Shown here: one piece after another, positions 1-8,415 of the stretch
Layout of the letters: each line of letters begins with the position of its first letter
Position numbering within the stretch: position 1 is the stretch's first letter
Assembly (NCBI RefSeq): GCF_023487995.1
Contig: NZ_JAMFKN010000002.1
Span: 310,001-374,000, forward strand
DNA from: Thermohalobaculum sediminis
GTDB lineage: Bacteria; Pseudomonadota; Alphaproteobacteria; Rhodobacterales; Rhodobacteraceae
Direction of reading: 5' to 3'
DNA: 64,000 bases
Position numbers and translations under genes: made by a program
The notes under the pieces: model-generated
Seen by the model: only the letters and a program-made list of their open reading frames with translations
Databases searched by the model: none
What the model was told of the DNA's origin: nothing

Positions 1-662
1 TCGCGGCGCTCGATCAGACGGCCCGGGACGAGGCAGTCGAACTGTTCGCGATGGTGCGCGACAACCTTGCCAAGATCGCCCACCACGGCGCACGCGCAGA
101 CTCGATCGTCAAGAACATGCTCCAGCACGCTCGGCATGGGGCGGCGGAATGGCGCATGGCTGATGTCAACGCACTCGTCGAGGAGGCGCTGAACCTCGCC
201 TATCACGGCGCGCGTGCCGAGCATCCCGACTTCACCGTGGAGATCGCGCGGTCGCTCGACCCGGGGCTCGGGCAGATCGAGTGCTGCCCCCAGGACCTGA
301 CGCGCGTTATCCTGAACCTTGTCTCGAATGGCATTTACGCCGCGAACCGGAAGCGCGCGGGGGCGGTCGCGGGTTTCACGCCGCGGCTCGATATTTCCAC
401 CAGGAACGCGGAGGACGGTGTGGAGATCGAGGTGCGCGACAACGGCAGCGGCATCCCGGTCGAGATCAGGGACCGGATCTTTCTCCCCTTCTTCACGACG
501 AAGCCCGCAGGCGAGGGCACCGGGCTCGGCCTTTCGATCAGCCACGACATCGTGGTCGAGCAGCATGGCGGCACCTTCACGGTCGAGAGCGAGCCCGGCA
601 GCTTTACCCTGTTTCGCGTCACCCTGCCGCGCACGGCCGGAAATCGGGAGGCCAGGGCATGA
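1..662 (+). CDS. sensor histidine kinase, C-terminal part (5' end outside the window)
   Basis: The reading frame is open from the left edge, so only the end of the protein is present. What remains is the last part of the dimerisation helix and a complete HATPase_c ATP-binding domain. The N box is DLTRVILNLVSN, the G1 box is DNGSGIP, and the F/G2 region reads FLPFFTTK then GTGLGLS. The phosphorylated His and any sensor region lie upstream of the window. Its stop overlaps the start of the next gene (ATGA), so it is translationally coupled to a receiver protein and probably phosphorylates it, the following receiver-cyclase, or both. The signal cannot be read from this part. Confidence 0.9.
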   Translation, partial: AALDQTARDEAVELFAMVRDNLAKIAHHGARADSIVKNMLQHARHGAAEWRMADVNALVEEALNLAYHGARAEHPDFTVEIARSLDPGLGQIECCPQDLTRVILNLVSNGIYAANRKRAGAVAGFTPRLDISTRNAEDGVEIEVRDNGSGIPVEIRDRIFLPFFTTKPAGEGTGLGLSISHDIVVEQHGGTFTVESEPGSFTLFRVTLPRTAGNREARA

Positions 663-1048
663 CTGTCCGAATCCTTGTCGTCGACGATGAGGCCGATGTT
701 GCCGATCTCTTCCGCCAGAACTTCCGGCGCGAGATCCGGGCGGGGCGGTACCGGTTCGATTTCGCCTTCTCTGCAACCGAGGCGCTTGATGTGCTGCGCC
801 ACGGTGTGCCACCCGACATCCTTCTTGTGCTCTCCGACATCAACATGCCCGGGATGTCAGGTGTCGACCTTCTTGCTGCCATTCGAGCGGAATGGCCGAA
901 GGTTGCAGTCTGCATGATCACTGCGTACGGCGACGCCGCGACGGAGACGCAGGTGCGGACGCTTGGGGCGGAGGCCTTCCTGACGAAGCCAGTCGACTTC
1001 GAGAAGCTTCGCCGTCAGGTCGCTGAAGCGCTTGGAGACGGGGCGTGA
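659..1048 (+). CDS. single-domain response regulator
   Basis: A 129-residue CheY-like receiver with no output domain. The acidic pair is Asp9-Asp10, the predicted phosphoacceptor is Asp60 in the [13 protein letters not shown] stretch, and the conserved Lys lies in FLTKPVDF. The ATG at 659 overlaps the kinase stop codon, and its own end overlaps the next gene, so the three form one translational unit. Without an effector domain it should act as a phosphate relay or sink, or by protein contact. The longer upstream reading of this frame overlaps the kinase and is not credible. Confidence 0.88.
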   Translation: MTVRILVVDDEADVADLFRQNFRREIRAGRYRFDFAFSATEALDVLRHGVPPDILLVLSDINMPGMSGVDLLAAIRAEWPKVAVCMITAYGDAATETQVRTLGAEAFLTKPVDFEKLRRQVAEALGDGA

Positions 1049-2304
1049 GCGCAGCCCGCATCCTTGTGGTCGACGATGAGCCTGACGTCGAGGCGCTCGT
1101 GAGCCAGCGGTTCCGAAGGCGGATTCGTGCGGGCGAGCTCGATTTCCGTTTTGCCCGCGACGGGCAGGAGGCGCTCGAGACGCTCATGGTCGACCCCGAC
1201 TTCGACATCGTGCTCTCCGACATCAACATGCCGCGGATGGACGGACTCACGCTCCTCGACCGGCTCGGCGCACTCGGACACGAGGCCAAGACGGTGATCG
1301 TCTCGGCCTATGGCGACATGCGGAACATCAGGATCGCGATGAACCGCGGCGCCTTCGACTTCGTGACGAAACCGATCGAGTTCCAGGACCTCGAGGCCAC
1401 CCTCGAGAAGACGCTCGAACACCAGATCCTGATGCGGCGGCTCCGCGAGGAGAAACGCGTGGCGGAACAGACCGCCGCGACGCTCGCGCGATACTTCTCG
1501 CCCGGCGTGGTCGCTGCGCTGAGCGCGCAGCCGGACTGCCTGACGCCGCATGGCGAGTGGCGGGAGGCGACCTTCCTCTTTACCGATCTCGCGGACTTCA
1601 CGCCGCTCGCCGAGGCGCTGGAGCCGGGCGGGCTCGTGAGCCTCCTCAATGCCTACCTCGAGGGTCTGACCGAGATCGTCTTCGCCCACGGGGGCACGGT
1701 GATGAAGATCATAGGCGACTCGGTGCAGGCCATCTTCGGCGCGCCGGTCGAGGATGCGGCGCACGCCGACCAAGGGATTACCTGCGCGCTCGCAATCGAC
1801 CGTTTTGCGCGGGACTTCGAGGCCGAGCAGCGCGGCCGCGGCATCGCACTCGGCGCGACGCGAATTGGCGTCAACACGGGCCATGCCGTCATCGGCAACT
1901 TCGGGGGCGCGCGGTTCTTCGACTACACCGCATTTGGAGACGCGGTGAATGTTGCGGCGCGACTCGAGGGGGCCAACAAGATCGTGGGCACGCGGATCTG
2001 CGTAAGCGAGAGCGTCGTGGAGCACACAACCGCCTTCGCGGGACGCCCGATCGGCGCCCTTCTTCTCCGGGGCAAGTCGCGGTCTCTGAGATGCTACGAG
2101 CCCCTCGGGCCTGGCGGTTGCGACGAGGCGGCAGTTGCACGCTATGCTGAAGCCTTCGCCCTGCTCGAAGCGGGGGATGCGCGTGCCCGCCAAGCCTTTG
2201 CGGGCCTCGTTGGAGCGGACGACACCGATCCGCTTCCGTTGTTTCATCTTGGACGACTGCTCGGTGGGCACACCGGCTGCGAAATCATGCTTGGCGAGAT
2301 TTGA
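1045..2304 (+). CDS. receiver-class III adenylate/guanylate cyclase fusion
   Basis: A 419-residue protein from a GTG start overlapping the previous gene by four bases. Residues 1-120 are a receiver (Asp10-Asp11, phosphoacceptor Asp59, Lys109). A helical linker follows at about 115-150, then a class III nucleotide cyclase domain at about 170-330. The metal-binding Asp181 (LFTDLADF) and Asp225 (KIIGDSVQ), the substrate Lys221, and the transition-state pair Asn302 and Arg306 ([11 protein letters not shown]) are all present, so it should be catalytically competent. The context says a two-component kinase controls cyclic-nucleotide synthesis. cAMP versus cGMP cannot be decided here. The C-terminal 80 residues have no recognised domain. 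Confidence 0.88.
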   Translation: MSAARILVVDDEPDVEALVSQRFRRRIRAGELDFRFARDGQEALETLMVDPDFDIVLSDINMPRMDGLTLLDRLGALGHEAKTVIVSAYGDMRNIRIAMNRGAFDFVTKPIEFQDLEATLEKTLEHQILMRRLREEKRVAEQTAATLARYFSPGVVAALSAQPDCLTPHGEWREATFLFTDLADFTPLAEALEPGGLVSLLNAYLEGLTEIVFAHGGTVMKIIGDSVQAIFGAPVEDAAHADQGITCALAIDRFARDFEAEQRGRGIALGATRIGVNTGHAVIGNFGGARFFDYTAFGDAVNVAARLEGANKIVGTRICVSESVVEHTTAFAGRPIGALLLRGKSRSLRCYEPLGPGGCDEAAVARYAEAFALLEAGDARARQAFAGLVGADDTDPLPLFHLGRLLGGHTGCEIMLGEI

Positions 2305-2369
2305 GGTTGCGACCCGTCCACCGCGCGGGTTCAACGTAGTTGACGGCGGGCATGGGCGTGATGGCCGAG

Positions 2370-2640
2370 CCAACGAAGCGCTCGCCGCTGCCGTTCGGGG
2401 CCGAATGATCTGCCCGCCTGGCGGACAGACGCCGCCCTCGGCCTTCATCCGCCAGAAGACGTTCAGATCGGTTGTCGAAGACCAGTTGCCGTTCCGATGG
2501 GTGGTCAGGAATGGGCGGACGTTGAAGGAACTGCTCGGCCCCAGAATAGGAGCCTCGGAAAAGATGTCGCCTCTCGGCAAGAATGGGTTGAACGCCCCGA
2601 GATCGGGATCGGACAGCTCCCCATTGCCGCTGGCGATGTT
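2370..2640 (-). pseudogene. remnant of alginate-export-type outer-membrane protein
   Basis: Minus-strand translation gives a stretch including LGAFNPFLPRGDIFSEAP, then GPSSSFNVRPFLTTH, then VFWRMKAEGG. This resembles the conserved core of alginate-export-domain beta-barrel proteins. A further block, GSGERFVGS, continues the same family pattern but in another frame, so at least one frameshift is present. Neither start nor stop is retained, and the upstream side runs straight into an IS6-family transposase fragment. I read this as a decayed gene cut by an insertion. The family assignment is from memory of the pattern and not from a search. Confidence 0.5.
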
Positions 2641-2673
2641 GGGGCTCCCCGCGGCGGGGATCGGCCCTACCCG

Positions 2674-2836
2674 GCCACCAGAACTGCACCGTCTCATCGC
2701 TCAGGTTTATCGCGCGCTCGTGCAGCAGATCCCCGACTTGCCGGAGCGGCAGCGGGACATGGACGTCCACCATGACCGCCAGGCGTATGATCTCCGGGCT
2801 CGTCTTGAAGGAGCGGATGGGGCTGCGTCTGCTCAT
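2674..2836 (-). pseudogene. IS6-family transposase N-terminal fragment (remnant 1)
   Basis: About 54 residues on the minus strand beginning MSRRSPIRSFKTSPEIIRLA and ending at DETVQFWW match the characteristic N-terminus of IS6-family transposases (helix-turn-helix region before the catalytic core). The sequence loses similarity immediately after FWW and no DDE motif follows, so it is a dead fragment. Two other fragments of the same region, in the same orientation, occur near 17.0 and 21.2 kb. Confidence 0.75.
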
Positions 2837-2906
2837 GCCGCGAGGGTAGGGAGGCCAGCACTCCGCCCCGAGCGCGTTTCCCTCGACATTGCCCCCTGAC
2901 AGGAAA

Positions 2907-4274
2907 TCACCCGCCTTTCTTGGCCCCGCGGTGCTCGCCCTCGTTGGGACATCCGCGCGCGAGACTCAGCAACATCGCCTGATCGGCCGCCGAGACCTTT
3001 CCGGTTTCGCCCCTAGGGATCCGGTCGACGACACAGAGATGGCGCGGAACGAAAATCGGGTCGACATAGCCGAGAAGATGCGACCGCACGGCTCTGCGCA
3101 GGGCTTCAGGATCGGCGCTCATCGCCGGGTCCGCTACCACGAACAGGCTCAGCAGGTCGCCGTCGGGGCCCGCCTCGCTCAGGATGATGCCATCCGACAG
3201 CCCCGGCATCAGGGCGAGCACGGCGTTCAGTCCGGCAAGGCTCTGGCGTTTGCCTGCAACCCGAATCATGTCCCCATGCCTGCCGACGAGACGGAAGCGC
3301 CCGTCCGGCTCGAGGTCGAGATCATCCCCGAGCGGGATTGTCGCTGCGAGATGGGGGGCGGATGCAAACCAGCGGTCGCCGACGCCAACGATCGTGAAGC
3401 CCTCGAGGGGGGTCCAGAGTTCCGCCGACGCACTCCTCCGCCAGGCGAGGGAGCCGGTCTCGGTGCTGCCGTAGATCTCGAAGACCTTGCGCTCGCCGCC
3501 CGCTTCGAGGCGACGCGCGACCTCGCGGTGAAGCGGTGCCGTCGCCGAGATAATGCAGCGTATCTCGGGCACCGCGACGATCGATTCCTCGAGGAACCGA
3601 AGATGTGCCGGGCTCGTGACAAGGACGATTTCCGATATGCCCGCGGCCTTCGCGTCACTGACGGCCCGCTCGAGATCGGCCGGGTAGAAGACCGTCGCAT
3701 CATGCAAGCAGTAACCGTGCGCGAGGCCAGCGAAGATTGCGGCTTCGAGACCGTACATGTGCTGGTGCGGAGTGGTCCCGAGAAGCGCCGAGCGGGCGCG
3801 TCGAATACCTGCCCTGGCGATGATCTCTGCGGTCAGGCGAGCCCCTTCGGCGAGCGAATGCCAGTCTTTCAGATGGCGAACAGGCTTGCCGGTCGATCCC
3901 GATGTGAAGACATGGACAGGTCCTGCCAGCTTCGGGAGGGGAGGCCCTTCCATGGCCGTCCCCGGGTCGCGATCGCCGATACCGAGATCCGACAGAGCGT
4001 GCACCATCCTCGGCGACTGCCAGCCCTCGAGCGCCGAAGCGACCGCCCCGGCCGCGCGTGAGGGTGGAAGGACGGTGGTCTGCCCGTTCGCCATGGCGGC
4101 GGTCAGCACCACCGCGAAGTCGTAGCGCCGATCGGCCATGTTGCAGATGGCGTCATGGCCGGCGAGGCGTGGGCGCGCGGCCGCGACATCTGCGAGGAAG
4201 GATGCGCCGCCGACCGCGCCGCCTGCCGTCACGCAGAATGGCTCCGAGAGCGGGAGGGGTCGATTGTGCGGCAT
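2907..4274 (-). CDS. AMP-dependent acyl/aryl-acid ligase of aryl polyene type (ApeH-like)
   Basis: A 455-residue ANL-superfamily adenylating enzyme. The P-loop TSGSTGKP is at residues 124-131, the A5 motif YGSTETG at 268-274, and the C-terminal catalytic Lys is in PRGETGKV. At 455 residues it is shorter than typical acyl-CoA ligases, as expected for the compact ligases that load an ACP in aryl polyene clusters. It probably activates an aromatic starter acid for transfer to the ACP encoded two genes upstream. The ATG at 4274 overlaps the stop of the membrane-protein gene (TGATG); the longer upstream frame is spurious. It is the last gene of the long minus-strand operon. Confidence 0.85.
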   Translation of the reverse strand: MPHNRPLPLSEPFCVTAGGAVGGASFLADVAAARPRLAGHDAICNMADRRYDFAVVLTAAMANGQTTVLPPSRAAGAVASALEGWQSPRMVHALSDLGIGDRDPGTAMEGPPLPKLAGPVHVFTSGSTGKPVRHLKDWHSLAEGARLTAEIIARAGIRRARSALLGTTPHQHMYGLEAAIFAGLAHGYCLHDATVFYPADLERAVSDAKAAGISEIVLVTSPAHLRFLEESIVAVPEIRCIISATAPLHREVARRLEAGGERKVFEIYGSTETGSLAWRRSASAELWTPLEGFTIVGVGDRWFASAPHLAATIPLGDDLDLEPDGRFRLVGRHGDMIRVAGKRQSLAGLNAVLALMPGLSDGIILSEAGPDGDLLSLFVVADPAMSADPEALRRAVRSHLLGYVDPIFVPRHLCVVDRIPRGETGKVSAADQAMLLSLARGCPNEGEHRGAKKGG

Positions 4275-4918
4275 CACGACAGCTTCCCGAGGCGGGACCA
4301 CACGCCAGGCTGGGCCATGGTCTTCAGGGTCGTCCACCACGTTTCCGGCCGCCGATAGCGCAGCGACGCATAGTGGTGGGAGAGCGCGAACCACACGACT
4401 TGTGCGCCGATCAGGACCTGAAGCGCCAGCGAGATTGCGGGTCTTGCCGCCTCGACGAAGATCCCGCCAAGCGCCAGAAGCCCGGTGGCAAGTGCCATGA
4501 GGCTCCAGAGCAGGCACTGACGCGCGACGAAGCGCTGGAACGCCAGATCCTCCGCCGGCGCCATCCCGATGATATCGATCAACTTGAGGAGAACTGGGCG
4601 ACGACCCGGCATCAGACCGCGGGCGAAGATCGCAGCCAGGGCAAAATTGACTGGAGCGATCATCAGGAACGGCATGTAGCGCAACGACGGAAAGCTCTGC
4701 CGCAACGCGATGAGCCCAAGGACCAGGGACAGCACCGCCAGGGCGGCTGGCGTGGCGCGGATGCGCGTGACGAGAGCACTGTAGGCAAACCACCCGAACG
4801 AAACAAGGAACACGAGATCCGCGGTCTCGTCCGACAGCCATCCCGCCGCTCTTCCGGCCAAGGCGATGATCAGTGTTCCAACGACCAAGTAGCCGATCGA
4901 TGATCGGTTCCCGCTCAC
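4274..4918 (-). CDS. COG4648-type membrane protein (ApeG-like)
   Basis: A 214-residue polytopic inner-membrane protein with about five to six hydrophobic segments. It starts at GTG 4918, overlapping the ACP stop (GTGA). The charged loop between GLMPGRRP and the RFVARQCLLW segment separates two hydrophobic halves. Proteins of this size and pattern sit between the ACP and AMP-ligase genes in aryl polyene clusters and are usually annotated COG4648; their biochemical role is unknown. The assignment rests on position and topology more than on motifs. Nested stop/start overlaps on both sides indicate strict co-translation. Confidence 0.7.
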   Translation of the reverse strand: MSGNRSSIGYLVVGTLIIALAGRAAGWLSDETADLVFLVSFGWFAYSALVTRIRATPAALAVLSLVLGLIALRQSFPSLRYMPFLMIAPVNFALAAIFARGLMPGRRPVLLKLIDIIGMAPAEDLAFQRFVARQCLLWSLMALATGLLALGGIFVEAARPAISLALQVLIGAQVVWFALSHHYASLRYRRPETWWTTLKTMAQPGVWSRLGKLS

Positions 4919-5202
4919 TTCGTCCTGTGCTCCTGCAGGTAACGGCTGAGGGCATCGAGCGACGAGAAGATCTCGCGGTTGCGCTCGTCGCCAGACCGGA
5001 GCTGGACGCCATAGCGCTTCGTGATCGCGAAGGAGAGTTCGAGCGCGTCGATCGAGTCGAGGCCGAGCCCGTCGATGAACAGCGGAGCGTCTGGGTCGAT
5101 GTCCTCGGGCGCAACATCGTCGAGGACCAGTTCCTCGACGATCATGCATGCCACCTCGTGGCGGAAGGCATGAAAGCGGCCGACCGAGGTCAAATCATCC
5201 AT
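4915..5202 (-). CDS. acyl carrier protein
   Basis: A 95-residue acidic protein with the phosphopantetheine attachment motif GLGLDSIDALEL; Ser50 is the predicted prosthetic-group site. A good ribosome site (AGGAGAAA) precedes the ATG at 5202, which decides this start over the longer frame. The start lies inside the end of the flavoenzyme gene (8-base overlap). It should carry the growing acyl or polyene chain for the KS, KR and dehydratase enzymes upstream. Aryl polyene loci usually encode two ACPs; this is the only one I can find here. Confidence 0.93.
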   Translation of the reverse strand: MDDLTSVGRFHAFRHEVACMIVEELVLDDVAPEDIDPDAPLFIDGLGLDSIDALELSFAITKRYGVQLRSGDERNREIFSSLDALSRYLQEHRTK

Positions 5203-6487
5203 TCGGGTTTCTCCTGTCCTGCCGCTCGGTCGCGGCGACCATGTAGCGAAACAGCCTGAACAGCGCAATGCGCCACCGGATCTGGAAGTCGGGTCGGAAA
5301 TCGCCCGAGAGGAGCGAGATCATCGCCCGCTCGACGCCGAGTATGTTCTTCGGATTCACCATCATCTTGCGGAAGCTGGGATCGTGAATCTGGTAGATGA
5401 ACCACGAGACGAACTTCAACCGCCGCTCGATCTCGTCGTGATACTGGGCCAGGCGCCGGGCCCGGGTGGAGGGCTGCGCGAGGATGTCGGCAATCGCGAT
5501 GGACGCCTCGCGCGCGCTCGTCAGCGCGAGATGGACACCCGTCGAGAAGATCGGGTCGATGAAGCCATAGGCGTCGCCGACCTTGACGTGGCGGGCACCC
5601 GCGGCTGCGGTCGCGCGATACGAGAAATTGCCGGTCGCGTGCAGCGGGCCAAGGCGTTCGGCCGAAGCCAGCATCTCCGCTATGTGCGGATGGCGGGCAC
5701 AGTGCGCATCGAAGAACGCCTCGATGGAGCCGTCTCGTGTCTGGAGATGTTCGCCCGGGGCCACGAACCCCACCGAGGTCACATCGTCGCGCAAGGGAAT
5801 CTGCCACATCCACCCCGGCCGGGTGAGGTAGATCCGGATGTTGCCGCTGCGCTCGTCGTCCCGCCGGGGCACGCCGCGGAAATGCCCGAAGATTGCCGCC
5901 GAGGTGTTGCGCGGGTCCGGAAGCTTCTCGGAGAGCATCTTTGAGACCAGCGTGGAGCGGCCCGAAGCGTCGACGAGAAAACCGGTCTCCCAGTCGATTT
6001 TCTCGCCATCCGCGCCCTCGGTCCTCACGCTCGCGCCATCGTCATCGAGCGAGACGACACGGGCGGTGGCCTCCTGCTGCACCTCGACGCCGAGCGCGAC
6101 GGCCCGGTCGAAGATGATCTGGTCGAACTCCGACCGGCGCACCTGATAGGCATGCGCCGGTCCGTCGCGCAGGGCGCGGCGGAATTCGAAGATCGCCTCG
6201 CGGCTGCCGTCCTCGCTGATGAATTCGGCCCCCGGCTTCAGGACGCCGATCCGGCGCACCTCGTCATGCACGCCAAGCTCGTCCAGCAGTGGCAGACTGC
6301 GTGGCAGCAGCGACTCGCCGATATGGAAGCGCGGGTGGCGGTCCTTCTCGATCAGGACGACCTGGTGGCCCTTCGCGGCCAGGAAGGCCGCGGTCGCCGC
6401 GCCGCCGGGGCCGCCGCCGATCACCATGACATCGCAGCGCCTGGACGCGGTGACGCCTCGCTCGGGCTGGGGGGCTGCGCCATCCAT
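5195..6487 (-). CDS. FAD-dependent oxidoreductase, flavin-dependent-halogenase-like
   Basis: A 430-residue flavoprotein with the dinucleotide-binding GGGPGG at residues 24-29, GESLLP at 58-63, and GDAYGFIDP at 304-312. It also carries W-x-W-x-I-P (Trp226, Trp228, Ile230, Pro231), the hallmark of flavin-dependent halogenases, and a Lys at 84 (VLKPGAEF) where the halogenase catalytic Lys is expected. It could chlorinate or brominate the aryl head group or a carrier-bound substrate. The alternative is a related monooxygenase or reductase without halogenase activity, since the W-x-W-x-I-P motif is not exclusive. The ATG at 6487 overlaps the ketoreductase stop. Confidence 0.75.
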   Translation of the reverse strand: MDGAAPQPERGVTASRRCDVMVIGGGPGGAATAAFLAAKGHQVVLIEKDRHPRFHIGESLLPRSLPLLDELGVHDEVRRIGVLKPGAEFISEDGSREAIFEFRRALRDGPAHAYQVRRSEFDQIIFDRAVALGVEVQQEATARVVSLDDDGASVRTEGADGEKIDWETGFLVDASGRSTLVSKMLSEKLPDPRNTSAAIFGHFRGVPRRDDERSGNIRIYLTRPGWMWQIPLRDDVTSVGFVAPGEHLQTRDGSIEAFFDAHCARHPHIAEMLASAERLGPLHATGNFSYRATAAAGARHVKVGDAYGFIDPIFSTGVHLALTSAREASIAIADILAQPSTRARRLAQYHDEIERRLKFVSWFIYQIHDPSFRKMMVNPKNILGVERAMISLLSGDFRPDFQIRWRIALFRLFRYMVAATERQDRRNPNG

Positions 6488-7206
6488 CAGCTCGTTCCTC
6501 CATCGACCGCGATCAGCTGGCCTGAAATATACCCCGACGCCTCGGACGCCAAGAAGCCCACAATTGCAGCGACCTCCTCGGGGCGGCCGGCCCGTCCCGC
6601 GGGACAGAGGCCCTTGAGCTGGTCGAAGTTCGCGAGCCGCTCGGTCTCGGGCGTCGCGATGAGGCCAGGCGCCACGACATTCGCGGTGATGCCCCGGCTG
6701 CCGCACTCCCGCGTCAGCGACTTGGCGAGCGGCAGGAGCCCGCCCTTCGCGGCGGCGTAGTTCGTCTGGCCGCGGTTGCCGGTGATCGCGGTCAGCGACG
6801 AGATGGCGACGATCCGCCCCCAGCGCATGCGCATCATGGGCAGGATCAGCGGCTTCAGCGCCGCATAGAAACCGTTGAGATTGACGTCGATGACGGCGCG
6901 CCAGTCATCGGGCTCCATCGCTGCAAACGGCATGTCGCGGTGCATGCCCGCATTGTGGACGAAGATCTGGATCGGGGCGGTATCGACGACTTTGCCAAGC
7001 CGCTCCTGTGTCTCCTCGATCCGCGTGAGATCGAGCGCGATCGCCTCGGCGCTCCCACCCGCCCGCTGGATGGCCTCGGCCGTCATTCTCGCGGCGGCCT
7101 CGTTCCGGCCAGCGTGGACGATGACATGGTGACCTTGGCGCGAGAGTTCCCACGCGATGGCCGAGCCGATCGGGCTCGACCCGCCGGTGACGAGCGCGCG
7201 CTTCAA
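6487..7206 (-). CDS. 3-oxoacyl-ACP reductase, FabG-type SDR (ApeQ-like)
   Basis: A 239-residue short-chain dehydrogenase. The cofactor motif GGSSPIG is at residues 8-14, NAG at 85-87, and the catalytic set is Asn111, Ser137, Tyr150 and Lys154 (YAAAK). The C-terminus GQLIAVDGGTS is typical of FabG. In this operon it should reduce the 3-keto group after each KS extension, giving the substrate for the dehydratases. It overlaps the upstream dehydratase gene by four bases. Confidence 0.92.
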   Translation of the reverse strand: MKRALVTGGSSPIGSAIAWELSRQGHHVIVHAGRNEAAARMTAEAIQRAGGSAEAIALDLTRIEETQERLGKVVDTAPIQIFVHNAGMHRDMPFAAMEPDDWRAVIDVNLNGFYAALKPLILPMMRMRWGRIVAISSLTAITGNRGQTNYAAAKGGLLPLAKSLTRECGSRGITANVVAPGLIATPETERLANFDQLKGLCPAGRAGRPEEVAAIVGFLASEASGYISGQLIAVDGGTS

Positions 7207-7622
7207 CCGTCCCTCCGCCGCATGCTGAGAAGAAGCTCGCCCGAGACGATGACGCCATCCCCGTCCACCACCTCGAAGCGGTAGCGCGCGCCGGCATCGT
7301 CGCCCGCGATCCGCTCGGCCATGGCCTCGACGCGCCCCGCGCTCTCGACCACGTCGCGCGCGATGACGACATCGCCGAGCGCCAGAACGAGGCCCGTATG
7401 CGCGGCGTCAAGCGCGTGGAGCGATGCGTGAACCGCCGCCGCCTGAGCGCCGATCTCGATCATCGCAGCGCCATGAAGCACGCCTCCGAGACGAAGGGGA
7501 AAGGAGGGCGCCCGGTGATCCGTCGCGAGGCACCGCACCCGCTGGGAATCCGAGGCAATCACCGACGCGATCAGTCGCATCGGGCCCGAATGGGGCATGC
7601 GGCTCAGGGCGTCCTCATCCAT
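7203..7622 (-). CDS. hotdog-fold 3-hydroxyacyl-ACP dehydratase (ApeP-like)
   Basis: A 139-residue hotdog-fold protein. The N-terminal MPHSGPMRLI (His11) and the central GGVLHGAAMIEIGAQAAA segment match ApeP/FabA-like dehydratases of aryl polyene clusters. It is expected to remove water from the 3-hydroxyacyl-ACP made by the neighbouring ketoreductase, giving the conjugated trans double bonds. It overlaps the KS-like gene upstream by eight bases and the ketoreductase downstream by four. Confidence 0.8.
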   Translation of the reverse strand: MDEDALSRMPHSGPMRLIASVIASDSQRVRCLATDHRAPSFPLRLGGVLHGAAMIEIGAQAAAVHASLHALDAAHTGLVLALGDVVIARDVVESAGRVEAMAERIAGDDAGARYRFEVVDGDGVIVSGELLLSMRRRDG

Positions 7623-8415
7623 CGCGGCAGCCCGAAACCGTTATCCTCAATGCGTGCGATCCGGGTAGGTCCAGAAGGATTGCCCCATCCTCCGGCCGAT
7701 GGATCCGGCGCAGGAGCGGGAGGAGCATCCGGACCGGGTTGCCATTGTCGGCAAGCCTCGGATCGGCCCCCGAGACGGATGGGGCCGTGGCCTCCTCGTC
7801 CGCCACGACCGCGAGATCGAGAGCCGCGAGGCTCTCGGGCCCCCGGCGCGGCGAGAGGGCGAAGGCCGCCGCCATCGCAAGTCCGAACGGGCGCTTGTCA
7901 TGCAGCGGCGGCGGCATCGGCGCGTCGAACACGACCAGCCCGACCGGCCGGTCGTCGGTCAATGCCTGCATCGCCGCCTTGAGAAATCCGATGCCCGGCG
8001 TCGCGTCATAGGCCGCAACGCTGGTCATGGCGCCCTTGTTCGCGGCGGCGATCGACCAGTTGCCTTGGGCGGCGTTGTGGACCGCGTTCTGGAACCGCAG
8101 GGGCTGGATCATGATCGGGTCCGAGCGGAGCGCGAGTAGGATCTCGTTGAGCGTGCCACCCTCGCCCGTCGAGCTAGCAAAGACCCAGGGGCAATCGGCG
8201 GGCAACGCAGCCGCGATCTGCTCGGCCGCCATGATCGCGACGCGCGTCGCCTCGCTCAGCCTCAGCGCCTGGCGACGGGCGAGCGACGCAGGCATTGGCT
8301 TCCACTCGGCCTCGGGCGCGAACGGCGCGCCCTCGAGGTGGCCCCGCAGCGCCTCGGCCGTCGGCAGTCCCGGCGCGGCGAAGCCCACGCCGTCGATATG
8401 CAGTCGCGCCTTCAT
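7615..8415 (-). CDS. beta-ketoacyl synthase-like protein without active-site Cys (chain-length-factor-like)
   Basis: A 266-residue protein resembling only the N-terminal thiolase-fold half of ketosynthases (Ketoacyl-synt_2 type). Around residues 140-155, where the active Cys would sit, it reads KGAMTSVAAYDAT, with no Cys. It is therefore unlikely to condense on its own and probably forms a heterodimer with the complete ketosynthase encoded just upstream, as in type II polyketide KS/CLF pairs. The start at 8415 overlaps the KS stop (ATGA), consistent with stoichiometric co-translation. Confidence 0.8.
   Translation of the reverse strand: MKARLHIDGVGFAAPGLPTAEALRGHLEGAPFAPEAEWKPMPASLARRQALRLSEATRVAIMAAEQIAAALPADCPWVFASSTGEGGTLNEILLALRSDPIMIQPLRFQNAVHNAAQGNWSIAAANKGAMTSVAAYDATPGIGFLKAAMQALTDDRPVGLVVFDAPMPPPLHDKRPFGLAMAAAFALSPRRGPESLAALDLAVVADEEATAPSVSGADPRLADNGNPVRMLLPLLRRIHRPEDGAILLDLPGSHALRITVSGCRDG

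Noticed and set aside
1015-2697. 560-residue minus-strand frame opposite the cyclase
   Set aside because: The cyclase on the plus strand has complete catalytic motifs. Only the upstream 90 residues or so of this frame (the alginate-export remnant) look meaningful, and they are listed separately.
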